DNA of 41,254 nt from a virus. Each line of letters starts with the position of its first letter. Position 1 is the first letter of the stretch. Positions 15,132 through 22,809 of this stretch are shown in pieces. The notes beneath the pieces were generated by a model. It did not search any database, had not been told where the DNA came from, and was given only the letters and a program-made list of their open reading frames with translations. Location: positions 1 to 41,254 of IMG/VR virus record IMGVR_UViG_3300045283_000142; one strand, given 5' to 3'. The position numbers and the translations under genes were made by a program.

Positions 15132-17162
15132 CTAGTGTGTCTCCGGCTGCGGCGCCCATGGCCCGACAATCTGATTGCTGTTCACCGCCCATTCCGCTTT
15201 GAACGGCGACGGTGGGGCGCCATCAATCGTCCGCACCGGCTTCACGGATTGCGCGGGCCAGTTTGGCTGCCACTGATTGATCAAGGCGCCGAGATTGGCG
15301 TTGCTGATCGACCGGACTGGTGGCGGGTTCGTGCCACTCGGCAGGCTCGCCGTCATGTTCCGGGCGCGTTGCGCCGGCCACGTCTGCACCCACTGGCTCG
15401 TCAGCCCCGCTAGAGTCGTCACCGAGAGCGGACCGTGCGGTGTCGGCGGACTCCCCGCGGACGGCGGCACGACCGTGGTCAGGCGCTGCGGTTCTGTCCA
15501 CTCGGTCGGCCACGCGCGCACGAGCTCGCTGATTTCCGTCGCTGAGAGCGGCCCAGAGGGCACCGGCGGGCTGCTGGGCGTGGGCGGCGCCAACTGCACC
15601 AGTCGCTGCGGCTCCGGCCAGTCGCTGGACCAGGCCTGTCGAATCGTCCATTCCTGCGGGCTATAGGGGCCCTGTGGCCGCGGGGCATCCGGCGCATCCG
15701 CCGGGAGCACCACGTTGATATCGACCACCCGAATATCCAGATCCGGGAAGGCGGCCGCCCAGATGCCTGGGTTCAGCCAACCGGTCGGACGGGTCGGGAA
15801 TTGCCCCGTGAACTGGTCGGCGAGGAAGTTATCGAGCAGGGCGGCGGTCGGGCCGATGTGATTGACGAAGATGCCGGGCTGCCCCGTCGTCACGGCGGTG
15901 TCGGTCTGGTCGGTCCCGATTTGCACGCCATTGACGAACATCCGCAGCCGCGAGCCAATCACCTCGAGCCGCAACACATCGCCATCGGTGAGCGTCACGC
16001 CCGTGGCGGCTTGGATCAGCGTCCCAACGCCCGCGACGGTCTGGAACAGGTCGACTTCAGACGCGGATGGATTCGCCACCATCGCATAGGAAGCCAACCC
16101 ACTGGCCGAGATGCGCACGACGGCCGCCGGCGTGTCGTTGCCGTAGGCGATGACCTGAATCTGGGCATACTGATCCGGCCCAAACGCAGTCTCTTTCCAG
16201 AACGACAGATTGCTGCCGGCCGCGATGCCGTAGGCATGACCCAGACCATCGGTGCCCAACTGGCCGGCGGTGGGCGTCCAGTTACAGGGGCCGAGCGAGG
16301 TCGAATAGTTGATTTCGAAGGCGTCATGCGCCGGCAATCCCACCGGCTGACACATCAACGGCGCGATCTTGTTCTCGCGGTCGTTCGGCGTCTGCAGCCG
16401 CGGCTCGAGCGAGGCGGGCCACGAGGCATAGATGGCCGTGCGTGACGGCGCCGGTTGCACGGGCACCGGCGGCAGCCCTGCTGGCGGGGGCACGAGATGC
16501 CGGGTCGTCTGGGCGGGCCAGTCGGTCGGCCACGCCCGCTGCACAATCGAGAGTTCGGTGGCTGTGATGGGGCCAGCAATGGGCGGCGGATCGGGATTGT
16601 CTGGCGCAATGGTCCACGTCGCGATGAGTTCGATATCGACTGGATCGTGCCACGCCGTGAGGATGCTGGCCGGCTGTCTGGCAAACGGCGGATTGGCCGC
16701 TGGAGGCGGCGGCAAGACGGCCGCCGTGCCAAAGGCGCGCTGGGCCGGCCAGGCCGGGAGCCATTGCCCATAGACATGCGTGAGTGGCGTATCGTAAGGA
16801 ACTGGCGGCTGAACGATTGGAGGAGGCGGAATGACCGCCGCATTGCCATGAATCGTCTGCGCGGCCCAATCGACCGTCCATTGCCCAATGATCGGATGGA
16901 ACTGTGGAACGTATGGGATTTGCGGCGGAACGAATGGCGGCGGCGGAATGACCGCCGCGTTCTTGACTTGCTGATTGTTCGGCGCCTGCAGTCTGGGCTC
17001 AAGGTCTGCCGGCCATGAGGCGAGCACCAGAGCCATCGCCAAGACCGTTTGCACTTGTCGGCGCGGCGGCTGATCGCCCGTGGAGCCTTGCGGCTCATGC
17101 GGCACCGGCGGTGCGTAACTCGCCGATTGACTGGGCGGCGGCGGCGGATAGAAGAACGCCAT
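15132..17162 (-). CDS. W/P-repeat protein with central lectin-like domain
   Basis: A 676-residue protein with a striking design. Residues about 40-280 and 480-660 are built of about ten repeats of roughly 40 residues, each with a Trp-containing helix-like part ('RAWPTDWPAQ', 'QWLPAWPAQR', 'AWPTEWTEPQR', 'QWQPNWPAQS') and a polyproline linker ('PPPPIVQPPVP', 'PPSAGSPPTPHGP'). The first ten residues include five consecutive prolines. The repeats flank a domain at about 281-455 with jelly-roll/concanavalin-like features ('YAQIQVIAYGNDTPAAVVRI', 'DGDVLRLEVIGSRLRMFVNG'), usual for carbohydrate-binding LamG-like folds. It lies in the receptor module. A long flexible adhesin presenting a lectin head is the best inference. 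Confidence 0.75.
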   Translation of the reverse strand: MAFFYPPPPPSQSASYAPPVPHEPQGSTGDQPPRRQVQTVLAMALVLASWPADLEPRLQAPNNQQVKNAAVIPPPPFVPPQIPYVPQFHPIIGQWTVDWAAQTIHGNAAVIPPPPIVQPPVPYDTPLTHVYGQWLPAWPAQRAFGTAAVLPPPPAANPPFARQPASILTAWHDPVDIELIATWTIAPDNPDPPPIAGPITATELSIVQRAWPTDWPAQTTRHLVPPPAGLPPVPVQPAPSRTAIYASWPASLEPRLQTPNDRENKIAPLMCQPVGLPAHDAFEINYSTSLGPCNWTPTAGQLGTDGLGHAYGIAAGSNLSFWKETAFGPDQYAQIQVIAYGNDTPAAVVRISASGLASYAMVANPSASEVDLFQTVAGVGTLIQAATGVTLTDGDVLRLEVIGSRLRMFVNGVQIGTDQTDTAVTTGQPGIFVNHIGPTAALLDNFLADQFTGQFPTRPTGWLNPGIWAAAFPDLDIRVVDINVVLPADAPDAPRPQGPYSPQEWTIRQAWSSDWPEPQRLVQLAPPTPSSPPVPSGPLSATEISELVRAWPTEWTEPQRLTTVVPPSAGSPPTPHGPLSVTTLAGLTSQWVQTWPAQRARNMTASLPSGTNPPPVRSISNANLGALINQWQPNWPAQSVKPVRTIDGAPPSPFKAEWAVNSNQIVGPWAPQPETH

Positions 17163-17164
17163 AC

Positions 17165-17926
17165 TTACTGTGTCAGGATCGGCGCCATATAGGTTTGTCT
17201 CGGCACAAATATCGCCGGGGCGGCCAATTTGATGACGACCACGGCCATCTCATAATCGCTACTTCCTGTAGCCGTCACGGTCGCGCGTGCCGTAGACCCA
17301 GCGCTTCCAGAATCGGCATCTTCCAACGCGACTTGTGAATTCCCGTTTCCATCGTTCTTCGTGAAAATGGAGTAGGTCGTATCGAGCGTGCCAGCCGAGA
17401 TCGTTTGATTGTCACCCGCATCCGTATAACACCCGAGTTTCAGCTCATTGGCCGCCGTCGTGGTGTTCGATGTCGTTCCTGAATCCCTTGGGGACGGGCC
17501 ATTATTCGCCGATGAATATTTCACCACGCCGTTATCGATGATGTTCGCCGAGCCTGTCGCGATTGTCAGGCCGGTATAAGCCCCCACCGCAATCGATGCG
17601 CCGAATCCGCCGGACCCTGTGCCACCGAAGGCGACCGTGATGTTATTCATCGCGGAGCCGTTGCACACGGCTGTCCAGACCGATGATTCGGATCCATAGC
17701 CTCGACCCGTGGTCGGTTGGATTGATGTCAGTTTCTCCCAGGTGACTCCGCTATCATCTGTGATACCCGTGACTGTCGGCTGACCGCCGGCGCGGTTGTT
17801 ATTGATGACAGCAACGGCCCGTGCATTCGCTGACGGTGTGGCTCCGAGACTGCCCGCATTCCAACTCGCTGTGGACACGCCGGTATTCGCATTCAGTGTC
17901 GCCGACGTGACGCGAGCCCAGGCCAT
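17165..17926 (-). CDS. Beta-sandwich virion protein, unknown function
   Basis: A 253-residue, Ser/Thr/Gly/Asn-rich protein with the pattern of a single beta-sandwich found in many secreted and phage surface proteins: 'VTGITDDSGVTWEKLTSIQP' (about 51-70), 'ESSVWTAVCNGSAMNNITVA' (79-98), and a terminal 'SDYEMAVVVIKLA' strand. It overlaps the glycoside hydrolase gene upstream by TAATG and precedes the W/P-repeat adhesin by two bases. Probably a tail-surface or decoration protein in the same complex. Confidence 0.65.
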   Translation of the reverse strand: MAWARVTSATLNANTGVSTASWNAGSLGATPSANARAVAVINNNRAGGQPTVTGITDDSGVTWEKLTSIQPTTGRGYGSESSVWTAVCNGSAMNNITVAFGGTGSGGFGASIAVGAYTGLTIATGSANIIDNGVVKYSSANNGPSPRDSGTTSNTTTAANELKLGCYTDAGDNQTISAGTLDTTYSIFTKNDGNGNSQVALEDADSGSAGSTARATVTATGSSDYEMAVVVIKLAAPAIFVPRQTYMAPILTQ

Positions 17927-19347
17927 TAGGCGTCGAGCCTCAACACCCAGTCAGTGAATGAGCCTTCACTATTCGCACCAGGTGCCGTGAATGTATGCGT
18001 GCCGGTGTTGGCGAAGCTCCCAATCGCGGTATAGCCAGCCGTTGGATCGAACCACCGCGCGGTAGTGGTTCCGCGCATCTTGGTCATATCGATCGTGAAC
18101 GTCCCGCTATGCGCTGGAGGCCGATAGGCGACTAACAGCGATCCGTCCGGTGTCGCGGAAGCCGCCACATAGTCCGATGAACCAGCGGACGATCCCCCAG
18201 CCGTCACTAACGTGCCGATGCTGCCAAGCCCAGAGGGAACGAGACTATACCAGGTGATTGACTTGACGAACGCATTGAGACGCGCGAGATCCTGTGCGCA
18301 TTGTGTATTGATATGGTTCTGCCAGATACCGGCCTTCCCAGGCCAGACATAGCCATTACCAGAAATATAGCCCCCTATAGAGGAGAGCCACGCCCACCAG
18401 AGTTGTCGCCGCACAGGCTGTGAGGATGAGGGATTCACATTGAGCCCATCCGGACCTTCCTCGTCGTAGGGTTCTTCAATCATAAAACCAGGCATCGTGC
18501 CATAGGCACGTCTGGCCTGCGTGACGCACGATCCATTCGCTGTATTCCAGCCCACATAGGCGCCATTGAGTGTAATCGACGTGCCCATCGTCCCTGGGAG
18601 ATCCGTGGCCACACAGGGGCTGCCAGCTTCGGCAGTGATCAGTTTCCCATCCGACACACTTTGCAGCCCAGTCAGGAGCGCCTGCGCATAGGTCTGATCG
18701 CTGCCTGTGAAGGGATTCCCACCAGATCCATAATCGCCGGCAATACACCAGATGATGTTTTTTCGACTCAGATAGCGCGAGGCGATCCACGCACCATAGG
18801 TTTGCATTTTTGTCGTCCCATTCGCGCCCATTTCCGGCATCCAGCCATCGGTCTGATTCGAGGACCATCCGGTATACATGGGAAACATAAAGACGACAAT
18901 GCCGAGCGCGAGACATTGATCAATCAAGGCATCGACGAAGACCCAATAGGGTTCATTGGATGTCGTCACATCAGGGGCTTCATTCGCGATGGTTCCGTAA
19001 CTGAGCGCCCCCGTCCAGTTACCTCCATCTAATCGTTTGAGGAACGGATAATCACCGGCTCCGCTCGCTGGAACATTTCTGGCTGGCCCAAGACCGCTGG
19101 TTGTAAACCGCCACGGGATCCCGACTTCGATTGCCGTGAATCCCTTGGATGCACAATCCGTTAGGTAGGTATTTCTCTCGGAGACAGGGAGCCCGACTAA
19201 GGCCCAAGACGCACGACCGAGAATGGGAAATGGCGTGCCATTCGGACTTTGCAGGGTTCGTCCGTCCGCAGCCACAGAGAGCGGGAAGACGAGCGAAGGC
19301 GGCGTGGCCGACCGCCCTCGCGTCGTTTGCAGGTAATACTTCGGCAT
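17926..19347 (-). CDS. GH140/DUF4038-like glycoside hydrolase with collagen-binding-like C-terminal domain
   Basis: A 473-residue protein resembling the DUF4038 (apiosidase-like) TIM-barrel family. After a beta-strand lead it has 'NGTPFPILGRASWALVG' (about 36-52), 'YLTDCASKGFTAIEVGIPWR' (61-80) and 'RKNIIWCIAGDYGSGG' (195-210), where D205 sits in the family's acid/base position. 'MPGFMIEEPYDEEGPD' (285-300) supplies candidate nucleophile E291/E292. Residues about 385-473 match the PF12904-type domain usually fused to it ('WFDPTAGYTAIG', 'FTDWVLRL'). The described GH140 member cleaves apiose from rhamnogalacturonan II. Here, in a phage tail block, a depolymerase acting on host capsule or exopolysaccharide is the inferred role. 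No signal peptide. Confidence 0.8.
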   Translation of the reverse strand: MPKYYLQTTRGRSATPPSLVFPLSVAADGRTLQSPNGTPFPILGRASWALVGLPVSERNTYLTDCASKGFTAIEVGIPWRFTTSGLGPARNVPASGAGDYPFLKRLDGGNWTGALSYGTIANEAPDVTTSNEPYWVFVDALIDQCLALGIVVFMFPMYTGWSSNQTDGWMPEMGANGTTKMQTYGAWIASRYLSRKNIIWCIAGDYGSGGNPFTGSDQTYAQALLTGLQSVSDGKLITAEAGSPCVATDLPGTMGTSITLNGAYVGWNTANGSCVTQARRAYGTMPGFMIEEPYDEEGPDGLNVNPSSSQPVRRQLWWAWLSSIGGYISGNGYVWPGKAGIWQNHINTQCAQDLARLNAFVKSITWYSLVPSGLGSIGTLVTAGGSSAGSSDYVAASATPDGSLLVAYRPPAHSGTFTIDMTKMRGTTTARWFDPTAGYTAIGSFANTGTHTFTAPGANSEGSFTDWVLRLDA

Positions 19348-19368
19348 CTGGGCCGAAGCCCCCGCGCC

Positions 19369-19869
19369 TTAGCCGATTTCTCGATAGACCACGCCGAAGG
19401 ACCATCCGGTCAGCGTGCCAGGGGTCGACGTGAACTGCAGGAACGTGCCGCTGGTGCTGCCGGGCATGGACTGCATCGTCTCGGCCGGCGTCGGCACCCA
19501 GAGCCAGCCGTTCAACACGTTGAAGTTGTCTGGGTAGACCTTGATTTCGGTGCCGGCGCCGTTCGCGCTGGCATTGATGCCCGCAGACCCGGCCGCCCCG
19601 GTCGTGTTGCCGACAAGGCTGGCCGTGGGCAAGCCCAGCGAGGTCTTCGCGGGCGTGGCCGAGGTCAGCGTGGGAAACACCGTGACTTTCGTGCCGATGC
19701 AGACGCCCTGCTGCGCCGAGGTGGCATTCGCGCGCTGACTCACCCAGCAGCGAAGCAGTTCATAGCCCGGCACGCCGGCGCCACCGGCCGCCACGTTCAG
19801 GAAGACGAGCTGCGGCGCACCGCTGACGGTGATGTTGTCGCCGCTGACGGTGTAGGAACGATCAGCCAT
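19369..19869 (-). CDS. Virion-associated beta protein, unknown
   Basis: A 166-residue, Gly/Thr/Ser/Ala-rich protein with beta-strand alternation ('TVSGDNITVSGAPQLVFLNV' near the N-terminus, 'STPGTLTGWSFGVVYREIG' at the C-terminus). AAAGGA lies eight bases upstream of its ATG, and it overlaps the upstream Cys-ribbon gene by 8 nt. It sits at the boundary between head genes and the receptor module. Likely structural; no family recognised. Confidence 0.6.
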   Translation of the reverse strand: MADRSYTVSGDNITVSGAPQLVFLNVAAGGAGVPGYELLRCWVSQRANATSAQQGVCIGTKVTVFPTLTSATPAKTSLGLPTASLVGNTTGAAGSAGINASANGAGTEIKVYPDNFNVLNGWLWVPTPAETMQSMPGSTSGTFLQFTSTPGTLTGWSFGVVYREIG

Positions 19870-20188
19870 GTGTAGAATCCTTTGAGGTCAAGTTGATGAA
19901 GGTCTGATCCGGTCGCTGATCGGTGATCGTCTCACCGCGTTGCAGATCCACGAAGGTCTGACCGGGCCGGTCGTATTCGATTTCTTTCCCGGTGCGCACG
20001 TCGATGTGCCTGAGCCGTTCCACCTGCCCCGTGCCGCCACATTTCGGACAGTCGATCAGCAGATCCTCGTGGGTCAGCTTGTTGTAGCCCAGCCACATCT
20101 TGCCCGGCTGTCGCTTGTAGTCACTGCAGGCGATGCAGCGCATCATGCCGATGGGCACCGTGATGAATGGCACGACTTCCAGTGGCAT
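19862..20188 (-). CDS. Zinc-ribbon-like small protein
   Basis: A 108-residue protein with two CxxC pairs: CIAC (about 18-21) and CPKCGGTGQ (about 47-55). The second resembles the DnaJ-type CxxCxGxG zinc element. The C-terminal 40 residues hold two similar 'RPGQTFVDL' / 'RPDQTFINL' units. A TAATG overlap couples it to the gene upstream. A zinc-binding accessory in head or tail assembly is inferred from position. Confidence 0.65.
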   Translation of the reverse strand: MPLEVVPFITVPIGMMRCIACSDYKRQPGKMWLGYNKLTHEDLLIDCPKCGGTGQVERLRHIDVRTGKEIEYDRPGQTFVDLQRGETITDQRPDQTFINLTSKDSTHG

Positions 20189-20736
20189 TACGCGCTCTTT
20201 TTCGCTTTCGCGGATTCGTATTGCGCCAGCACCTGTTCAAGCACCTTTTCGGGCAGCGCCGACAGCCGCTCATGCAGCGACGACCGCATCAGCCGCTTCT
20301 GCTCCGCCACGATGATGGCGCGCTCATGTTCAGGCAGCGCGTCAATCGTCGCCTTCAAGGCCTCCGCTTCCTGCCGCTGAATCGTCTCGGGATCGTCGGA
20401 CGCCATCGGCAGGGCTTTGAGGCCATAGCCGTTCTGCAGGCGCTGCTCCATCTCGTGGGCGTTCTCCACACGAATTTCTGTGCCCGTCGTCTGATGAAAC
20501 ATCAGCTTCGGAAACTCCGTGTGAAACCGCTCATGGCCCGATCCATCCCGCGGCGACTCCGCACTGGGAAAGAACGTCGGCCGCGGATCGGTGGCCGTAG
20601 GCAGGAGCCTCAGATCATGCAGTTGCCTCGGCTTGAACGGCGACCGTGCATTCTCCGCCAGTAGTCCCGAGAGCGGATTCTGCAGTAACGTCATCAGACG
20701 GTCCTGCTGCTCCTGCGTCAAGTGATTCAGATCCAT
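20188..20736 (-). CDS. Helical head-module hypothetical protein
   Basis: A 182-residue protein. I prefer the ATG at 20736 because GGAG lies four bases upstream; an in-frame ATG at 20751 lacks a ribosome site. It begins 'MDLNHLTQEQQDRLMTLLQN' (helical) and contains a 'FPKLMFHQTTGTEIRVEN' segment similar to small phage proteins with a 'YPK.MYH' motif. It ends in a Lys-rich helix. Its first 122 bases overlap the end of the glycosyltransferase gene in another frame, which is much longer than any other overlap here. Confidence 0.65.
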   Translation of the reverse strand: MDLNHLTQEQQDRLMTLLQNPLSGLLAENARSPFKPRQLHDLRLLPTATDPRPTFFPSAESPRDGSGHERFHTEFPKLMFHQTTGTEIRVENAHEMEQRLQNGYGLKALPMASDDPETIQRQEAEALKATIDALPEHERAIIVAEQKRLMRSSLHERLSALPEKVLEQVLAQYESAKAKKSA

Positions 20737-21796
20737 AAGGCTCCAGTGCATTCCAGCCGTCGCCCTTCAGCAACGCCAGCCGATTGAAGTAATTCCGATA
20801 GCGCGTCACCGCCGTGTCCAAGCCCCATTCCCACTGCGCATGCGCCCGAATCCGGCCGCGGTCCAACGTCCCGGCCTGCTGGATGGCCTTGACGTATTCG
20901 CCGAGATACGTGCAGCGGAAGCCGCTCATCCCCTGCGCCACGGTTTCGACAAACGCGCCGAAATCAGGCCCGATGACCGGCGTGCCGCACAACTGCGCCT
21001 CCGCCGACACGTTCCCAAACGGCTCCAGATAGCGCGTGGGCATCAGCACCGCGCGCGCGCCGGCCAAGAGCCGGTTGCGCTCCTCGCTGCTCACGGCGCC
21101 GACGTAGTCCCCATACGTGACCAGCGACGGATCGCCGTGCCCCATCACCACCAACCGCACGCCGGCCGCTTGCGCCGCCTGACACGCAATCGACAGTCCT
21201 TTCACCGAATCCAGACGCCCGCAATAGGCCACGTAGTCGTCGGGTTCGCCTTCGGGGAATTCATTCACGTCGAAGAAACCCGGAATCACCCCGTCGAACT
21301 CCCGGCCCTGCTCCATGCCGCTGAAGCCGTGGACGACGTGCCGCCAGAGGTGCGACTGATACACCCGATAGGGCGCACAGACGCCCCGATAGCCAATCGA
21401 ATACTCCAGCCCCATCAACTCGGGATGCTGATTCAGGATCGGCCACTGCGCCGAGCCCGCAATCGTGCAGATGATGTCGCCCGGTTGCTTCTTGGCCCCC
21501 ACCATCAACTGCGCACGGGCATTGAAGGTGGTGAACAGTTCGGAGTTGCTCTCGTAGGCCGCCCGTTGATAGGGCGTCTCGCCAAGCATCCGCGCTTGTT
21601 CCGCTTTCGTAATGCAGGTGACGAACTCGCTGCATGGCGCGGTGTTCTCCTCGCCGCCATACAGGATGACGTGCGCCCCGAGGCGTTTGAGCACCTCGGC
21701 GAAGCGCAATGTCATCACGGCAAACCCGTCGAGCTCGTAGCCCGCCGTCGTTTGGCTGTTGGGAAGGCCCAACAGATGGATGCGAAGCGGCATCAT
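20615..21796 (-). CDS. GT-B fold glycosyltransferase (GT4-like)
   Basis: A 393-residue protein. The C-terminal half has GT4 signatures: 'DDYVAYCGRLDSVKGLSIAC' (about 186-205), 'VRLVVMGHGDP' (213-223) and 'EPFGNVSAEAQLCGTPVIGP' (258-277), with the E-x7-E-type donor-binding motif. The N-terminus starts as a Rossmann strand ('MPLRIHLLGLP') then a Gly-containing loop. Two overlapping starts (ATGATG) both couple to the upstream stop. The last about 40 residues are low-complexity Ala/Gly/Glu where the frame overlaps the next gene. Location among coat and portal genes suggests glycosylation of virion proteins or of host surface glycans; the substrate is unknown. Confidence 0.85.
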   Translation of the reverse strand: MMPLRIHLLGLPNSQTTAGYELDGFAVMTLRFAEVLKRLGAHVILYGGEENTAPCSEFVTCITKAEQARMLGETPYQRAAYESNSELFTTFNARAQLMVGAKKQPGDIICTIAGSAQWPILNQHPELMGLEYSIGYRGVCAPYRVYQSHLWRHVVHGFSGMEQGREFDGVIPGFFDVNEFPEGEPDDYVAYCGRLDSVKGLSIACQAAQAAGVRLVVMGHGDPSLVTYGDYVGAVSSEERNRLLAGARAVLMPTRYLEPFGNVSAEAQLCGTPVIGPDFGAFVETVAQGMSGFRCTYLGEYVKAIQQAGTLDRGRIRAHAQWEWGLDTAVTRYRNYFNRLALLKGDGWNALEPYGSESLDAGAAGPSDDVTAESALGTTGGECTVAVQAEATA

Positions 21797-22197
21797 GTCG
21801 GCAGCGGCACTACTTGCCAGACGGACGGCGCGACCGCCATGAAGATGGCGCCCTTGCTGCCCGTGTTGCTGATCGAGAACCCCGTGGCGCCGGTAATCGA
21901 ACCCGTCGCAAAGATGCTCCCGCTCAGACAGTAGACCAGCACAGCCCCAGCGACGAGATTTTTGACGACATACATCTCGCCACCGACAGGCACCGGCAGA
22001 TTCACGCCAGAACTCGCGGCACCCGTCAAGGTGATGAGCCCCGGTGCGGGAATCGTGACGGCGGCGGCGGTGGAACCCGTCGCCCCGGTCACGGTCATCG
22101 CCGCCGTATTGAAGAACGCGGTCGGCGTGGTGAGCACCTGATTCGTGGAGGGCGGCGGATCGCCCGGTAGAAACGCTCCGCCTGCAGAATTCCCCAC
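21793..22197 (-). CDS. Small virion protein, paralogue of the upstream gene
   Basis: A 134-residue protein. The GTG start is one base after the upstream stop. Residues about 35-134 share a clear pattern with the C-terminal 100 residues of the neighbouring 202-residue protein: 'LTLTGAASSGVNLPVP', 'VKNLVAGAVLVYC', 'GATGFSISNTGSKG' and a final 'WQVVPL'. Gly/Thr/Ser-rich beta composition after the coat gene suggests a head decoration or vertex protein. It is a likely tandem duplication that lost the other copy's N-terminal domain. Confidence 0.7.
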   Translation of the reverse strand: MGNSAGGAFLPGDPPPSTNQVLTTPTAFFNTAAMTVTGATGSTAAAVTIPAPGLITLTGAASSGVNLPVPVGGEMYVVKNLVAGAVLVYCLSGSIFATGSITGATGFSISNTGSKGAIFMAVAPSVWQVVPLPT

Positions 22198-22198
22198 G

Positions 22199-22807
22199 TT
22201 AGCTCACCAGTGGCACAACCTGCCACGTTCCGGCGGTCACGCAGACGAACTGCCCACCGGCGGAACCGGTGTTCGTGATGGTGTAGCCCGTCGCGCCCGT
22301 CACGGCGTTGATCGTGCCGCTGATGCAATAGACCAGCACGGAGCCCGCGACGAGGTTCTTCACCGTGTAAGCATCGCCCGGCCGCGGCACGGGCAGATTG
22401 ACGCCGCTCGAGGCCGCGCCCGTCAGTGTCAGGAACGCTGGCGAGGGCACCGTCACAATCGCCGCCGTGCTGCCGGTCGTGCCGGTCACCGTGATGGCCT
22501 GCACTGCCGTCGTGACGACAGGCTGATTCTGGGCCGGTCCTGGCACGCCCTGCGTGAAGTCGCCCTGCAGACCGTAGCTGAACCCTTCCTGCGTGTTGTG
22601 CGGCACCGCCGCCGTGCCCATGTAGCCGCGCACGACGCTGAGGGTGGGCGAGAGCGAATCATCCGTGATGCGGACAATCTCCCCGCTCAGTGTGAACTGA
22701 CCGAGCGGATTGCCACGCAGCCCCGCCGGTCGCGTATAGGCCGCCACGGTGATTTTCGTGGCGCCGGTTGCCACGGCGCCGCTGCAGGTCGTTGCTGTCA
22801 ATGCCAT
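22199..22807 (-). CDS. Putative head decoration/fibre protein
   Basis: A 202-residue protein immediately after the coat gene, with a strong GGGAGG site about six bases before its ATG. Residues 1-95 form an independent beta domain ('SGEIVRITDDSLSPTLSVVR'), the kind of 'xGExxxV' repeat domain seen in phage structural proteins. Residues about 100-202 are the domain shared with the next gene. A strong ribosome site right after the coat suggests high expression, consistent with a decoration protein. No experimental family is recognised. Confidence 0.7.
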   Translation of the reverse strand: MALTATTCSGAVATGATKITVAAYTRPAGLRGNPLGQFTLSGEIVRITDDSLSPTLSVVRGYMGTAAVPHNTQEGFSYGLQGDFTQGVPGPAQNQPVVTTAVQAITVTGTTGSTAAIVTVPSPAFLTLTGAASSGVNLPVPRPGDAYTVKNLVAGSVLVYCISGTINAVTGATGYTITNTGSAGGQFVCVTAGTWQVVPLVS

Positions 22808-22809
22808 GA

